The notes under the pieces were generated by a model that was not told where the DNA came from, searched no databases, and saw only the letters and a program-made list of their open reading frames with translations. Source: a virus. From it: a stretch of 39,586 nt of DNA. Position 1 is the stretch's first letter; every line of letters starts with the position of its first letter. The stretch spans positions 1 to 39,586 of the IMG/VR virus record IMGVR_UViG_3300013138_000004, one strand, 5' to 3'. The position numbers and the translations under genes are program-made. Below, piece by piece: positions 22,261 through 29,069 of the stretch.

Positions 22261-23148
22261 TTAAAAACTATCTCCCTCCTGCTTTCCACTAGCATCAGAA
22301 GAAGATTCGGTTGCATTGGCTTTTAGGGAATTTTCGTATTCCTCTACGGATACCCATTCAAACCAATTTCTGCCATCTGGCATCCTGCATTGGCACATTC
22401 TGAAGGGTTTCCCTTTATTTTTTCCTTCTTTCTGGACTATTCTGATTGGTAAAGACTTGTGATATTCCAAAGTATGAGTAACTTCGGGTTGGACTGCTGT
22501 TTGCTGTTTTATCACATCTTCGTTATTTTCCATTTCTTCGGCTGAGACTTCTCCGCCTCCAATCAAATCTGAAATGGCTCTGTTTTTAGCTCTGGTTTCT
22601 GCTGTTCCTCTGACATCATGCTCTAAATGAGCAAATCCTCTTTCGTTTGATGCACAAGAACCAGTTCCATCCATGTGTCTGCCATTCATCGCTGTGGCTC
22701 TGGCAACTACTTCATGGACAAATCCAGGTTTCATTATGATGTTTTTTCCATCCTTATATGGCATTTCGGCATACTCTTTTCTTTCCTCTTTAATAACTTC
22801 TACGGAAAGATTAAAAGCGGTTGCCAATTTTCTCCACCCTGCTTTTTTAACAAAGGGTTTCTGAACAATTTTCCACATTCCCCTATCCATAGTTCTCATT
22901 GTAAGAACCTGATAATCAGATTTTGTTAAGAGAGCTGATTTTAGGTCGGAAAATTGTTGCCATGCAAGTTTGGCTTGTTCTGGAGTAACGACTGGTGCAA
23001 CAATCATTGAGTTGGTCATCGGTATAACCGCTGTAGGTTGGCCTAATTTCTCACTAGGTTGCTCTACAACAGGAGTTTCTACGATTTCCGTATCTTTGAC
23101 TGTCTCCACTTTTTTAACCTCAGTTTTTAAGTTTTTCTTCGCTGGCAT
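22261..23148 (-). CDS. Putative ssDNA-annealing/recombination protein
   Basis: The 295-aa protein has a variable, Pro/Thr-rich first 60 residues. The core is about 61-215 (SDYQVLTM, FVKKAGWRKLATAFNL, EVVARATAMNG, DVRGTAETRAKNRAISDLIGGGEVSAEE), and the C-terminal region of about 60 residues holds a Cys pair and Trp residues (FRMCQCRMPDGRNWFEWVS). The TRAKNRAISDLIG block resembles the conserved A-T-R-A-x-x-R-A-I segment of Rad52/Erf-type annealing proteins. The place in the early arm next to the helicase fits. Family assignment is tentative. Confidence 0.45.
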   Translation of the reverse strand: MPAKKNLKTEVKKVETVKDTEIVETPVVEQPSEKLGQPTAVIPMTNSMIVAPVVTPEQAKLAWQQFSDLKSALLTKSDYQVLTMRTMDRGMWKIVQKPFVKKAGWRKLATAFNLSVEVIKEERKEYAEMPYKDGKNIIMKPGFVHEVVARATAMNGRHMDGTGSCASNERGFAHLEHDVRGTAETRAKNRAISDLIGGGEVSAEEMENNEDVIKQQTAVQPEVTHTLEYHKSLPIRIVQKEGKNKGKPFRMCQCRMPDGRNWFEWVSVEEYENSLKANATESSSDASGKQEGDSF

Positions 23149-23449
23149 TTTCTACACCTCCTTCCTTTGTTTTTATTTCTTTTTTGAATTTATCAAATAA
23201 GCTGGTTATATTTTCCATCCTCTCTTTTCCAAATTTTTCTTTTAATTTTCTCATGCTGACGAAAGTAGTCGTATCAGAAAAAAGATTGAAGATATGTTTT
23301 TCTCTTTCAATAAGTTGAACAAGAGCAATAAATATTTCTTTATAATTTCCAATTATTTTCCCTTCTAGGACATGACCTGATTTTTTTATGTTGATTTCAA
23401 TATCTTGTTCTTCGGGATGTTCTTCTCCGCAATTATTACACTTGGACAT
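23120..23449 (-). CDS. Small protein with N-terminal zinc knuckle
   Basis: The ATG at 23449 is chosen because AAAGGAG lies 7 nt upstream. The longer start at 23467 would bury that site in coding sequence. The 109-aa protein starts MSKCNNCGEEHPEEQDIEIN (CxxC with a nearby His). It is then helical with a basic C-terminus and overlaps the start of the annealing-like gene. Function is unknown. Confidence 0.55.
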   Translation of the reverse strand: MSKCNNCGEEHPEEQDIEINIKKSGHVLEGKIIGNYKEIFIALVQLIEREKHIFNLFSDTTTFVSMRKLKEKFGKERMENITSLFDKFKKEIKTKEGGVENASEEKLKN

Positions 23450-23660
23450 TTTGCTCTCCTTTCTCAACTTCCTGCCTTTTATAGAAATTTAATATGTGGG
23501 TCGCTTTATCTTGTGGAGTTAATGGGCGGATGTAGTAATAAATGCCCTCTCTGTTTTTAAGTCCATTTTTCTGGGCAATTTCTCCCAAAGACATCCCTGC
23601 TAAATAATCGGCTTTCATCTGTGTTTTTATTTCTTCTGAAAAATCTGATAATTTACTCAT
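23436..23660 (-). CDS. Helix-turn-helix DNA-binding protein
   Basis: The 74-aa protein contains a clear HTH: EEIKTQMKADYLAGMSLGEI as first helices, then AQKNGLKNREGIYYYIRP as turn and recognition helix. This resembles resolvase/Hin-type or sigma-like HTH domains. With no catalytic domain it is a candidate transcription regulator of the phage, possibly acting at the repeated TAACCTGT sites (inference). Its start overlaps the end of the next small gene. Confidence 0.65.
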   Translation of the reverse strand: MSKLSDFSEEIKTQMKADYLAGMSLGEIAQKNGLKNREGIYYYIRPLTPQDKATHILNFYKRQEVEKGEQNVQV

Positions 23661-23830
23661 ATTTTTATATTCTTTGTTAATAATTCTTCAACTTCTTTTG
23701 TGGTATAGGCAACATAAATCATTTCCGCACTATCGTTGCCTCCTTTTGAATAATAGGTAGCCTTCACAATGTAACCATTTTCTACTTTTTTAATATCAAA
23801 CCTTTTTGCTATAAGAAGTTTTTCTTTCAT
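23657..23830 (-). CDS. Small alpha/beta protein (57 aa)
   Basis: The frame starts MKEKLLIAKRFDIKKVENGY and continues with beta strands (GYIVKATYYS, AEMIYVAYTT) and a final helix (KEVEELLTKNI). It overlaps both neighbours by ATGA-type junctions, which supports it as a real gene. Function is unknown. Confidence 0.5.
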   Translation of the reverse strand: MKEKLLIAKRFDIKKVENGYIVKATYYSKGGNDSAEMIYVAYTTKEVEELLTKNIKI

Positions 23831-24045
23831 TCTTTAAGTAAAACTCTATCTAATTTTGCTTCCACTTCATCTACTCTTTTTAAGGTCAAGAAAAATAAAT
23901 CAAGGATGGTTTTGTATTGAATCATTTCTAATTCATTGGCAAGAGTATCTGGGGAAAATTGTCCTACTTGGGATTTTAATATCCCAATCTTCAGGTCGCT
24001 TTCGTCTAGGATTTTCTGAAATTGATTTTGTGTTAATTGATTCAT
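23827..24045 (-). CDS. Small coiled-coil protein
   Basis: The ATG at 24045 is chosen because the promoter and its start region lie between 24046 and 24093; the longer frame would start inside the -35. The 72-aa protein is helical (IQYKTILDLFFLTLKRVDEV). It is the first gene of an early sub-operon. Function is unknown. Confidence 0.55.
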   Translation of the reverse strand: MNQLTQNQFQKILDESDLKIGILKSQVGQFSPDTLANELEMIQYKTILDLFFLTLKRVDEVEAKLDRVLLKE

Positions 24046-24064
24046 AGTTTCAAACTCTGTAAAA

Positions 24065-24093
24065 AATATATCATATTCCAATATCCTTGTCAA
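24065..24093 (-). promoter_or_regulatory. Early promoter for the 24045 gene and downstream operon
   Basis: On the - strand TTGACA (24093-24088) is followed after 17 bp by TATATT (24070-24065). This is a near-consensus sigma-70-type promoter. The ATG lies 19 nt beyond the -10, so unlike the late promoters it leaves a normal short leader. Confidence 0.75.
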
Positions 24094-24112
24094 GTAGTAA
24101 AATATCTACCTA

Positions 24113-24391
24113 TTAAGCCATTTCTGGTAATTTGTATTGTTCTGTAATCGGTGCTTTCTCTGGAATCGGTTTAACCAATTCTTTAATTGCCCTTTTTGTA
24201 AATCCAATAGCCTCGTTATTTTCAATTTTTCTTTCAAGAATATCTTTGGTGTCATTTTGCTCCTCTCTTTCCCATAAAAATGGTCTTTCTAAATAAAAGA
24301 TTTCCGTATGTTCCTCCAGTAAGTTGCATAACCTTTCCAGTAATACTTGCAATAATTTATTTTTTCTCTTGGTTGGTTTCAAATTCTCCAT
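24113..24391 (-). CDS. Small protein of unknown function after the helicase gene
   Basis: The 92-aa reading from ATG 24391 (MENLKPTKRKNKLLQVLLER) is preferred to the longer frame to 24493, which lies wholly within the helicase gene. The sequence is Glu/Lys-rich and helical with no motif. It overlaps the helicase end by about 35 bases, suggesting coupled expression. Confidence 0.45.
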   Translation of the reverse strand: MENLKPTKRKNKLLQVLLERLCNLLEEHTEIFYLERPFLWEREEQNDTKDILERKIENNEAIGFTKRAIKELVKPIPEKAPITEQYKLPEMA

Positions 24392-25178
24392 AGATTGCTC
24401 CCCCTGGATGTTTGAAGATAAATCCCCAATCCATTCCTGAAATTCCCCTTCTGTTTTTTCTAAGTCTGATTCGGAAGGTATTAGCATCGCCAATCACTTC
24501 ATTTTTCTCAATAAAAAATCCGAGGTCGGCAACTGTGGCAATCGTGCCTGAACCCCTATATTCAATTACATCACTTCGGCTTTCCCTACTTACCATGTTG
24601 GATAACTGGGACAATAGCAGGATACAGCAATTCGCTTCTTTGGCTATCCTCTGAAGTGATAAAGCTATGTGGGATAGTCTTTCGTATTCGTCTGGTCGGT
24701 TGGTAATAACATTCTGGATAAAATCAATTACAATAAAATCGTATTTATTCTCTTTGATTTCCTTTTCCAACATCGCCAGTTGGTAAACATCATCGTAAAA
24801 ATACATCAATTCCTCATAAGTTCCAATCTCGGCTTTAGCTTTTAATTTGCGTTGCATTTCCTCTTGGGATAAATAACCAGCTATTATTCTGGTTGGTTTG
24901 ATATTGGAAATTGCTCCAATTAGTCGGGATGCAATCATTTCTGTGGAGATTTCCAGCGAAAAATAGGCACTTCGGAAGCCCTTTTTGGCAACATTGTAAA
25001 AGATATTACCAGCAATAAAGCTCTTTCCCTTGCCAGTTCCCCCTCCAAGAATAACCAGTTCTTTCCGCATGAATCCTCCATCCAAAAAATCATCAATCAA
25101 CTTTAAGCCTGTTGGTAAAAACTCCAGCTCTTTTTTGTTTTCCTCAATAATTTTTACAATCTCGCTAAACTTTTTCAT
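24357..25178 (-). CDS. DnaB-type replicative helicase, ATPase domain only
   Basis: The 273-aa RecA-like ATPase has Walker A GGTGKGKS at 46-53, a Glu-bearing EISTEM block at 76-81, Walker B FIVID at 148-152, LLLSQLS about 190-197, and a C-terminal LRKNRRG followed by FIFKHPGGAIYGEF. These are the helicase motifs of the DnaB/KaiC-like family. The N-terminal primase-interaction domain of full-length DnaB is missing, so the protein is about 60% of the usual length. It lies next to the initiator gene, giving a compact replication module. It would load or run at the fork in the cytoplasm. Confidence 0.85.
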   Translation of the reverse strand: MKKFSEIVKIIEENKKELEFLPTGLKLIDDFLDGGFMRKELVILGGGTGKGKSFIAGNIFYNVAKKGFRSAYFSLEISTEMIASRLIGAISNIKPTRIIAGYLSQEEMQRKLKAKAEIGTYEELMYFYDDVYQLAMLEKEIKENKYDFIVIDFIQNVITNRPDEYERLSHIALSLQRIAKEANCCILLLSQLSNMVSRESRSDVIEYRGSGTIATVADLGFFIEKNEVIGDANTFRIRLRKNRRGISGMDWGFIFKHPGGAIYGEFETNQEKK

Positions 25179-25180
25179 AT

Positions 25181-25903
25181 TTAATAAACATGAGCTTTTT
25201 GTAATCTTTTGAATTCTGGGTCAGTGTCGGCATTTATCCAGCCACTATGTTTTTTACTGCCAAAATCTTTCAATAATGCACTTTCCAATAGGGCTTTATA
25301 ATCAACAACTGTCTTGTTGTTCTGTTTAAGCCATAAGAGTAATCCCTGAGCCTTTTGTTTTATCTGGGTTGTGGTGCAATCGTAAAGACCAATAAAATTT
25401 CGCAAGTCCTCTGGATGTCCTCCGTTTTGGATTTCTTCTAAGTAAGATACTTTTTTGGTAAATGAATTTTCGCTAGTCTCTCTCTTATTTATATTATTTA
25501 TATTTATTATCTGTGGTTGACTGTTGGTTGACTGTTGGTTGACTGTTGGTTGGATACTTGGTTGAAGTGTTGGTTGACTGGGTTGGTATTTATCATAATT
25601 TAAGATTGAAATTAGACTAAATCTGTTGGTTGATTTGATGGTTATTGTATTGGTTGATTTTAGGATAGTTAAGCAAGTTCTTATAGATTGCTCTGAAATA
25701 CCAGTTCTTTTTGACAATGCTTTTCTTCCAACAATTAGCTGTCCTCTGCCTATGATAAGAGGTTTTTTGTTCCATATTATTTTTTGTTCCATAAAATTGG
25801 CGTAAAGCAATAAATCAATAAAAAGGGCAACAACAAGAGGGTTTGTCTTGAAAGGAGCATCTTTTAATTTTTTGAATAGGTAAAGATAGCCTTTGTTTTC
25901 CAT
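25181..25903 (-). CDS. Replication initiation protein with embedded iterons
   Basis: The 240-aa protein is followed 2 bases later by the helicase gene. Residues 1-110 look like the winged-helix N-terminal domain of phage replication or DnaD-type initiators (FIDLLLYANFMEQKI, RGQLIVGRKALSKRTGISEQ, a clear HTH, IRTCLTILKSTNTITIK). Residues about 112-140 are a Gln/Pro/Ser linker whose DNA is an 11-bp tandem repeat. The C-terminal part has a helical block (KQKAQGLLLWLKQNNKTVVD) like that of DnaB-loading proteins. GGGAGA at the end of the preceding gene is the ribosome site. It most likely opens the origin and loads the helicase. Confidence 0.75.
   Translation of the reverse strand: MENKGYLYLFKKLKDAPFKTNPLVVALFIDLLLYANFMEQKIIWNKKPLIIGRGQLIVGRKALSKRTGISEQSIRTCLTILKSTNTITIKSTNRFSLISILNYDKYQPSQPTLQPSIQPTVNQQSTNSQPQIININNINKRETSENSFTKKVSYLEEIQNGGHPEDLRNFIGLYDCTTTQIKQKAQGLLLWLKQNNKTVVDYKALLESALLKDFGSKKHSGWINADTDPEFKRLQKAHVY
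25483..25512. other. AT-rich tract next to the iterons (probable duplex-unwinding region)
   Basis: The bases are nearly all A/T (ATTTATATTATTTATATTTA and neighbours), directly beside the iteron block at 25515. In phage and plasmid origins such a tract melts when the initiator binds the iterons. It lies within the coding sequence of the initiator. Confidence 0.5.
25515..25584. repeat. Iteron array, candidate origin of replication
   Basis: Six tandem units begin with GGTTG: three perfect GGTTGACTGTT copies (25515-25525, 25526-25536, 25537-25547), then 12-, 12- and 13-bp variants to 25584. Two further GGTTGATTT copies lie at 25628 and 25652. The 11-bp period is not a multiple of three, so the reading frame rotates and the repeats cannot be explained by protein selection. 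They sit in the initiator gene, as the lambda origin sits in gene O. Confidence 0.75.
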
Positions 25904-25906
25904 TTT

Positions 25907-26254
25907 TTATTCTCCCATATATTTTTTTTGTAATCTTTTATAAATTTGAGATAATAATTTATAGTCTTTTTCACATAGAGCTTTGAAAATTTCAGCCAGT
26001 TCATTCTCGTTGATATTGAAATGCCCTTGTCCTGCAATAAAAAAATTAGCATTTGATAGTTCTTTTGCCATTTCAAGAAAATCAGTCTCTCTCCAAACAT
26101 CTTGTTTAATTTCGACATACCCTTTTCCCTTACAAGACCCACAAGTAAATTCTCCATGTTTTACAGTTCCGAAACCATTACAAACAGGACACCGAAATGG
26201 AAAAAAATTAGGGCGAAGTTCTATTCCGTTGACTACGATTTTTGGACTATCCAT
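25907..26254 (-). CDS. DnaJ-type zinc-finger protein
   Basis: The start is set at ATG 26254, after the promoter; a longer frame to 26329 would run through the promoter. The 115-aa protein carries two CxxCxGxG-type motifs (CPVCNGFG about residues 22-29, CGSCKGKG about 38-45) that bind zinc as in DnaJ or in anti-TRAP/RING-like phage proteins. The rest is helical. It is the first gene of the replication module (initiator and helicase follow), so it may assist the initiator or helicase loading. No J domain is present. Confidence 0.75.
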   Translation of the reverse strand: MDSPKIVVNGIELRPNFFPFRCPVCNGFGTVKHGEFTCGSCKGKGYVEIKQDVWRETDFLEMAKELSNANFFIAGQGHFNINENELAEIFKALCEKDYKLLSQIYKRLQKKYMGE

Positions 26255-26282
26255 AATGTATGTGTTCTTTGTATGTATTTTA

Positions 26283-26311
26283 TTTATAAACCCTTTTTCC
26301 ATTGTTGTCAA
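26283..26311 (-). promoter_or_regulatory. Promoter of the replication operon
   Basis: On the - strand TTGACA (26311-26306), 17-bp spacer, TATAAA (26288-26283). The DnaJ-type gene begins 28 nt further. The array of repeats at 26367-26441 lies directly upstream and could be the binding site for a regulator. Confidence 0.75.
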
Positions 26312-26366
26312 GGGGATTTTTAGCCTCAAATTGTGTGGAAAATCACAGAAGTTTTTGGGAAAATTT

Positions 26367-26441
26367 GCTACCCTCTCAACTCTAAATCGCTACCCTCTCA
26401 ACTGGCTATCCTCTTACGGAAAAATCGCCATCTTCTTAACT
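26367..26441. repeat. Four-copy GCTACCCTCTCAACT repeat (operator or second iteron set)
   Basis: GCTACCCTCTCAACT occurs exactly twice (26367-26381, 26389-26403) and in two degenerate copies (26405-26419, 26427-26441). Spacings are 22, 16 and 22 bp. The segment 26255-26472 holds no gene. The position about 55 bp upstream of the replication promoter suggests regulator binding. Confidence 0.6.
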
Positions 26442-26472
26442 CCAAAAGATAGCGACTTTTTCTTCTCCTTTA

Positions 26473-26634
26473 CTAAAAAATACTTAACTGATTAGTTTTG
26501 TTTTTTGTAAATCTGATTATTTTTTTGCAAGGATAGCAATAGATAAATGCCGTTATATGGTCATGGCAATAAGCAACCTCATGGCTTTGGTCGTGTATAG
26601 TAGGCGTTGTTTTTTTGTGTTCTTTTCTTGACAT
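26473..26634 (-). CDS. Small Cys/His-rich protein
   Basis: The ATG at 26634 (MSRKEHKKTTPTIHDQSHEV) is used; an in-frame ATG at 26676 adds 14 residues and neither has a Shine-Dalgarno sequence. The 53-aa protein contains CHDH and CYPC pairs (near residues 23-26 and 32-35), which could bind zinc. Function is unknown. Confidence 0.45.
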   Translation of the reverse strand: MSRKEHKKTTPTIHDQSHEVAYCHDHITAFIYCYPCKKIIRFTKNKTNQLSIF

Positions 26635-26705
26635 ATAAATGGTCGGCTTTTGATTTTCGTTGCCCTTGTAGGTCATTCTAGGGCCTATGTTTTAGCAACT
26701 TATAG

Positions 26706-27713
26706 TTAAATCTTGAACCACTTGTGCCTAGACTTTATTTTTTCTATTTTTTCAGTTTTGACATTTCCGTTTTCATCAAACCATCTTCTGAACCAGTCTG
26801 TTTTTTTCTCGGCTTCTGTAAAATTGATTGATAAATCCTCTTGCTTTGTTTGCTCTGTTGGCTCTGGCAATTCTGAGCCTTCTGTTGGCATATCGTCATC
26901 AATAACTTGGGCTTCGTTTTTCAATTTCCAAATATCGCCTTGTTTTATCCAGTTGTCCTGATTATAATAATCGTCATACCATCCATAGTTATATCCATAA
27001 GAGTAAGATTTTGGCGTGATATTTTCTCTGGTATATTCGATTTTGTTGTTTTTCCATGTAAGCGTGTATATTTTTGTTCCCTCGGTTTCAATAATATTGC
27101 CATTGAGCTTTGCTCTTTTAACTGCAATTTCCAAATGTTCTTTGACGCTGGAAAATAAAACCCCCCGATTGTCTGGTAAAAAACAAAAGCTACAAGGTGC
27201 GTTATTCTTGGCAATCCGTAAAGTATAAATATCATCAAGTCTAAAATATGGTACCGTGAACCATCCTTGTAGTTTTTTCTCAAAAACTGTTTTGTCCTTG
27301 CAAGTATTCAAGAGATAGCCGATAATTTGACTGTCAACCTGGTAATTGGTCTTATATTTCGTCTGTAATTCGTCAAAATTGTCAATAATTCCATTGTGAG
27401 CAAAAACATAACCGCCAACTTGGTATGGGTGGGCGTTTTCGTCTGATATTATGCCAGTTGTAGCAGCTCGGCTGTGTCCGATTGCTACAATGTAATCGTT
27501 ATAGCGTTGTCTGTTAAAAATTTGTCTCGTGGTTTCCTTAGCCATAAACTTGGTGGCATTGACCGCTTTTTTATATAATTCAATTCCGCCTTTGGAAGCC
27601 ACTACAATACCAGCACTATCTTGACCTCTGACCTCGTTGGCTATTGCCAAAAGTCTCAATGCCGTTGTTGTTTTCTTGTTTGGTTTTCCGATGTATCCGT
27701 ATAATCCGCACAT
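26706..27713 (-). CDS. Standalone class II glutamine amidotransferase
   Basis: The 335-aa protein begins MCGLYGYIG, so Cys2 is exposed as the N-terminal nucleophile after Met removal. It carries RGQDSAG (29-35), HSRAATTG (80-87), NAHPYQV, the HNG of FAHNGIIDN (106-112) and Asp127, which are the glutamine-binding and oxyanion residues of the GlmS/PurF-type domain. The synthase half (for example the SIS domains of GlmS) is absent; residues about 230-335 are Tyr/Trp-rich and then acidic and unlike known synthases. It would hydrolyse glutamine and pass ammonia to an unknown partner, possibly amino-sugar or nucleotide modification. Confidence 0.85.
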   Translation of the reverse strand: MCGLYGYIGKPNKKTTTALRLLAIANEVRGQDSAGIVVASKGGIELYKKAVNATKFMAKETTRQIFNRQRYNDYIVAIGHSRAATTGIISDENAHPYQVGGYVFAHNGIIDNFDELQTKYKTNYQVDSQIIGYLLNTCKDKTVFEKKLQGWFTVPYFRLDDIYTLRIAKNNAPCSFCFLPDNRGVLFSSVKEHLEIAVKRAKLNGNIIETEGTKIYTLTWKNNKIEYTRENITPKSYSYGYNYGWYDDYYNQDNWIKQGDIWKLKNEAQVIDDDMPTEGSELPEPTEQTKQEDLSINFTEAEKKTDWFRRWFDENGNVKTEKIEKIKSRHKWFKI

Positions 27714-27779
27714 AGTTTATTTTTTGTTATTGATTTTTTGCGTCTGGTTATTAGTTAAGAATAACCAGCGTGCAAACCA

Positions 27780-27965
27780 TCAAATACTACTGTCAAAAGC
27801 TCTTAGGTGTCTCGTCTCCTCCGCTTTATAGATAACAATGTCCGAAAATGCAAACTTGAAGATATAAAACAATGTAGTTAATAGGAAAATTGCGAGGATT
27901 GCCGTTAAGCTCCAGTTGATTTTGACCTTGTTGTTGTAATTGCTGTAGTCGTGTGTATATTGCAT
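27780..27965 (-). CDS. Small single-pass membrane protein
   Basis: The 61-aa protein has a polar N-terminus (MQYTHDYSNYNNKVKINW), one hydrophobic helix at about 19-40 (LTAILAIFLLTTLFYIFKF) and a charged tail. It is the first gene of the leftward operon that includes the amidotransferase. It is early expressed; the role is unknown. Confidence 0.55.
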   Translation of the reverse strand: MQYTHDYSNYNNKVKINWSLTAILAIFLLTTLFYIFKFAFSDIVIYKAEETRHLRAFDSSI

Positions 27966-27988
27966 AGTTCCAAACTCTTACTACTAGG

Positions 27989-28017
27989 ATTGTCTCACAG
28001 TGTAAAACTATTGTCAA
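27989..28017 (-). promoter_or_regulatory. Early promoter for the 27965 gene
   Basis: On the - strand TTGACA (28017-28012), 17-bp spacer, GACAAT (27994-27989). The ATG lies 23 nt downstream of the -10. Confidence 0.65.
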
Positions 28018-28659
28018 GCTGTAAAGACATGGCTAAATAATACAGTTAGATTGTCAATAAGGCACAATTCATGTATTGTTTGGTGGTTTAGATTGATTTT
28101 TTAATGTAATCAATTACGACTTTTTTCTTATTATTGAAATGCTTAACAAAAAAAACACTTTTCTTTAATATTCTGTTTTTTCTTTTTGGTAAGTTTGTGG
28201 TAATAGTGTGGTAATTCTCCAGGTGCTTTTCATTCCCTGTAATAGTAGTCTTGTCAATTCCTCATAGGTTATAGAAAAAAACAATGTGATAAATAGTTGG
28301 GGATTATTGAAGTATTGACATGGCTCTATTGCGTTCTTAGTTAAATAGCGTTCCCCCCGCCCTTTAATTACATGGTCGTGTTCCTGCTATTATATCTGTA
28401 ATAATTATAATTAAATACAAAAGCAAGTAAATCTCTAATATACATTACATTTTAATTTAATTTATATCTATTTCATGGGTGGTACAGATGGAAAAAAAGG
28501 TTAATAAAATGTAATATCTTACTTCCTCCCACTCGTTAATTCTTTAGAGTCAGGAAAATGATGCGGTTTGTTATAAGTAGAGGCTGGGAGTTTTTAAGTT
28601 TCATGGCTAATAAGAGTAATTTCTTTGAACGGAAATGGCAACAAACATAATGGAAAGTA
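28018..28659. other. 640-bp noncoding region with inverted repeats
   Basis: No credible gene is seen on either strand. There is an 11-bp perfect inverted repeat, ATTACATTTTA (28444-28454) and its complement (28505-28515). There is also a hairpin ATTGATT/AATCAAT (28092-28114) followed by a T-run at 28121. A + strand TTGTCA/TATTGT pair at 28051-28079 (17-bp spacing) and a TTGACA at 28315 could be promoters. GGCTAATAAGAG at 28603-28614 also occurs at position 23-34. It may be a regulatory region or second origin. Confidence 0.5.
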
Positions 28660-28893
28660 TCAACCTAATCGTGTTCGCAGTTTTTTAGGATAAAGGGCTT
28701 GGTACATTGTTGTGATTTTGGTTATTCCGTCTTTATTGACATGGGCATAAACGCAGTTTTCTAAAATACTGGTGGTGGGCGAAAGATAAGAAGCATCATA
28801 AAAGAACTTTTTCTTATTAACAAATTTCCAGAGATGTCTTGTTCTAGCTTGGAGGAGGGCGTGCATCGTAAAAGAAACTGATTTCTCATCCAT
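28660..28893 (-). CDS. Small protein, possibly DUF4258-like
   Basis: The 77-aa protein has MHALLQARTRHL near residues 10-21, similar to the H-A-x-x-R-x-x-R helix of DUF4258-type proteins. Beta strands follow (CVYAHVNKDG, ITKITTMYQ). It is driven by the - strand promoter near 29045, and its leader contains the structured element B. The function could be a small toxin-like or regulatory protein; the call is tentative. Confidence 0.45.
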   Translation of the reverse strand: MDEKSVSFTMHALLQARTRHLWKFVNKKKFFYDASYLSPTTSILENCVYAHVNKDGITKITTMYQALYPKKLRTRLG

Positions 28894-28904
28894 TGTGGTT
28901 TTGA

Positions 28905-28996
28905 TTAAGTTGTAGGACTTACACTAGCGAAAAGTTCCTTCGGAAACTCTCCCAACCGACCTATTCTTTTTATTTAGCCAGCATCCTGCAACTTAA
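28905..28996. ncRNA. Structured element B in the leader of the 28660 gene
   Basis: A 13-bp inverted repeat (28905-28917 with 28984-28996; T28913 faces G28988, a wobble only on the + strand RNA) closes a 92-nt element. Inside, on the + strand, AGTT...CCTTCGG...AAACT forms a UUCG-type hairpin (28933-28948) followed by CTCTCCC. Element A has the same CCTTCGG ... AAACTCCC core. The leader of the - strand gene runs through it, so it may regulate that gene. Confidence 0.45.
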
Positions 28997-29008
28997 AAAG
29001 AACTACTT

Positions 29009-29069
29009 ACAGGTTAATTCAGTAAAGCATTTTATTTACCTATTTGTCAAGGACTTTTCAATAACCTGT
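29009..29069. promoter_or_regulatory. Divergent-promoter region with inverted TAACCTGT sites
   Basis: A - strand TTGACA (29050-29045) faces TTTACT (29026-29021) at 18 bp. The + strand promoter for terminase starts at 29069. ACAGGTTA (29009-29016) and TAACCTGT (29062-29069) form an inverted pair flanking the region; the right copy touches the + strand -35. This arrangement suits operator control by a phage DNA-binding protein. Confidence 0.45.

Noticed and set aside
24394-24493. Longer start (24493) for the small gene following the helicase.
   Set aside because: It would be entirely within the helicase coding sequence without a ribosome site; 24391 (MENLKPTK) begins a more natural N-terminus.
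28603-28650. A 15-codon + strand frame MANKSNFFERKWQQT in the noncoding region.
   Set aside because: It has no ribosome site and is not near another gene; better explained as chance.
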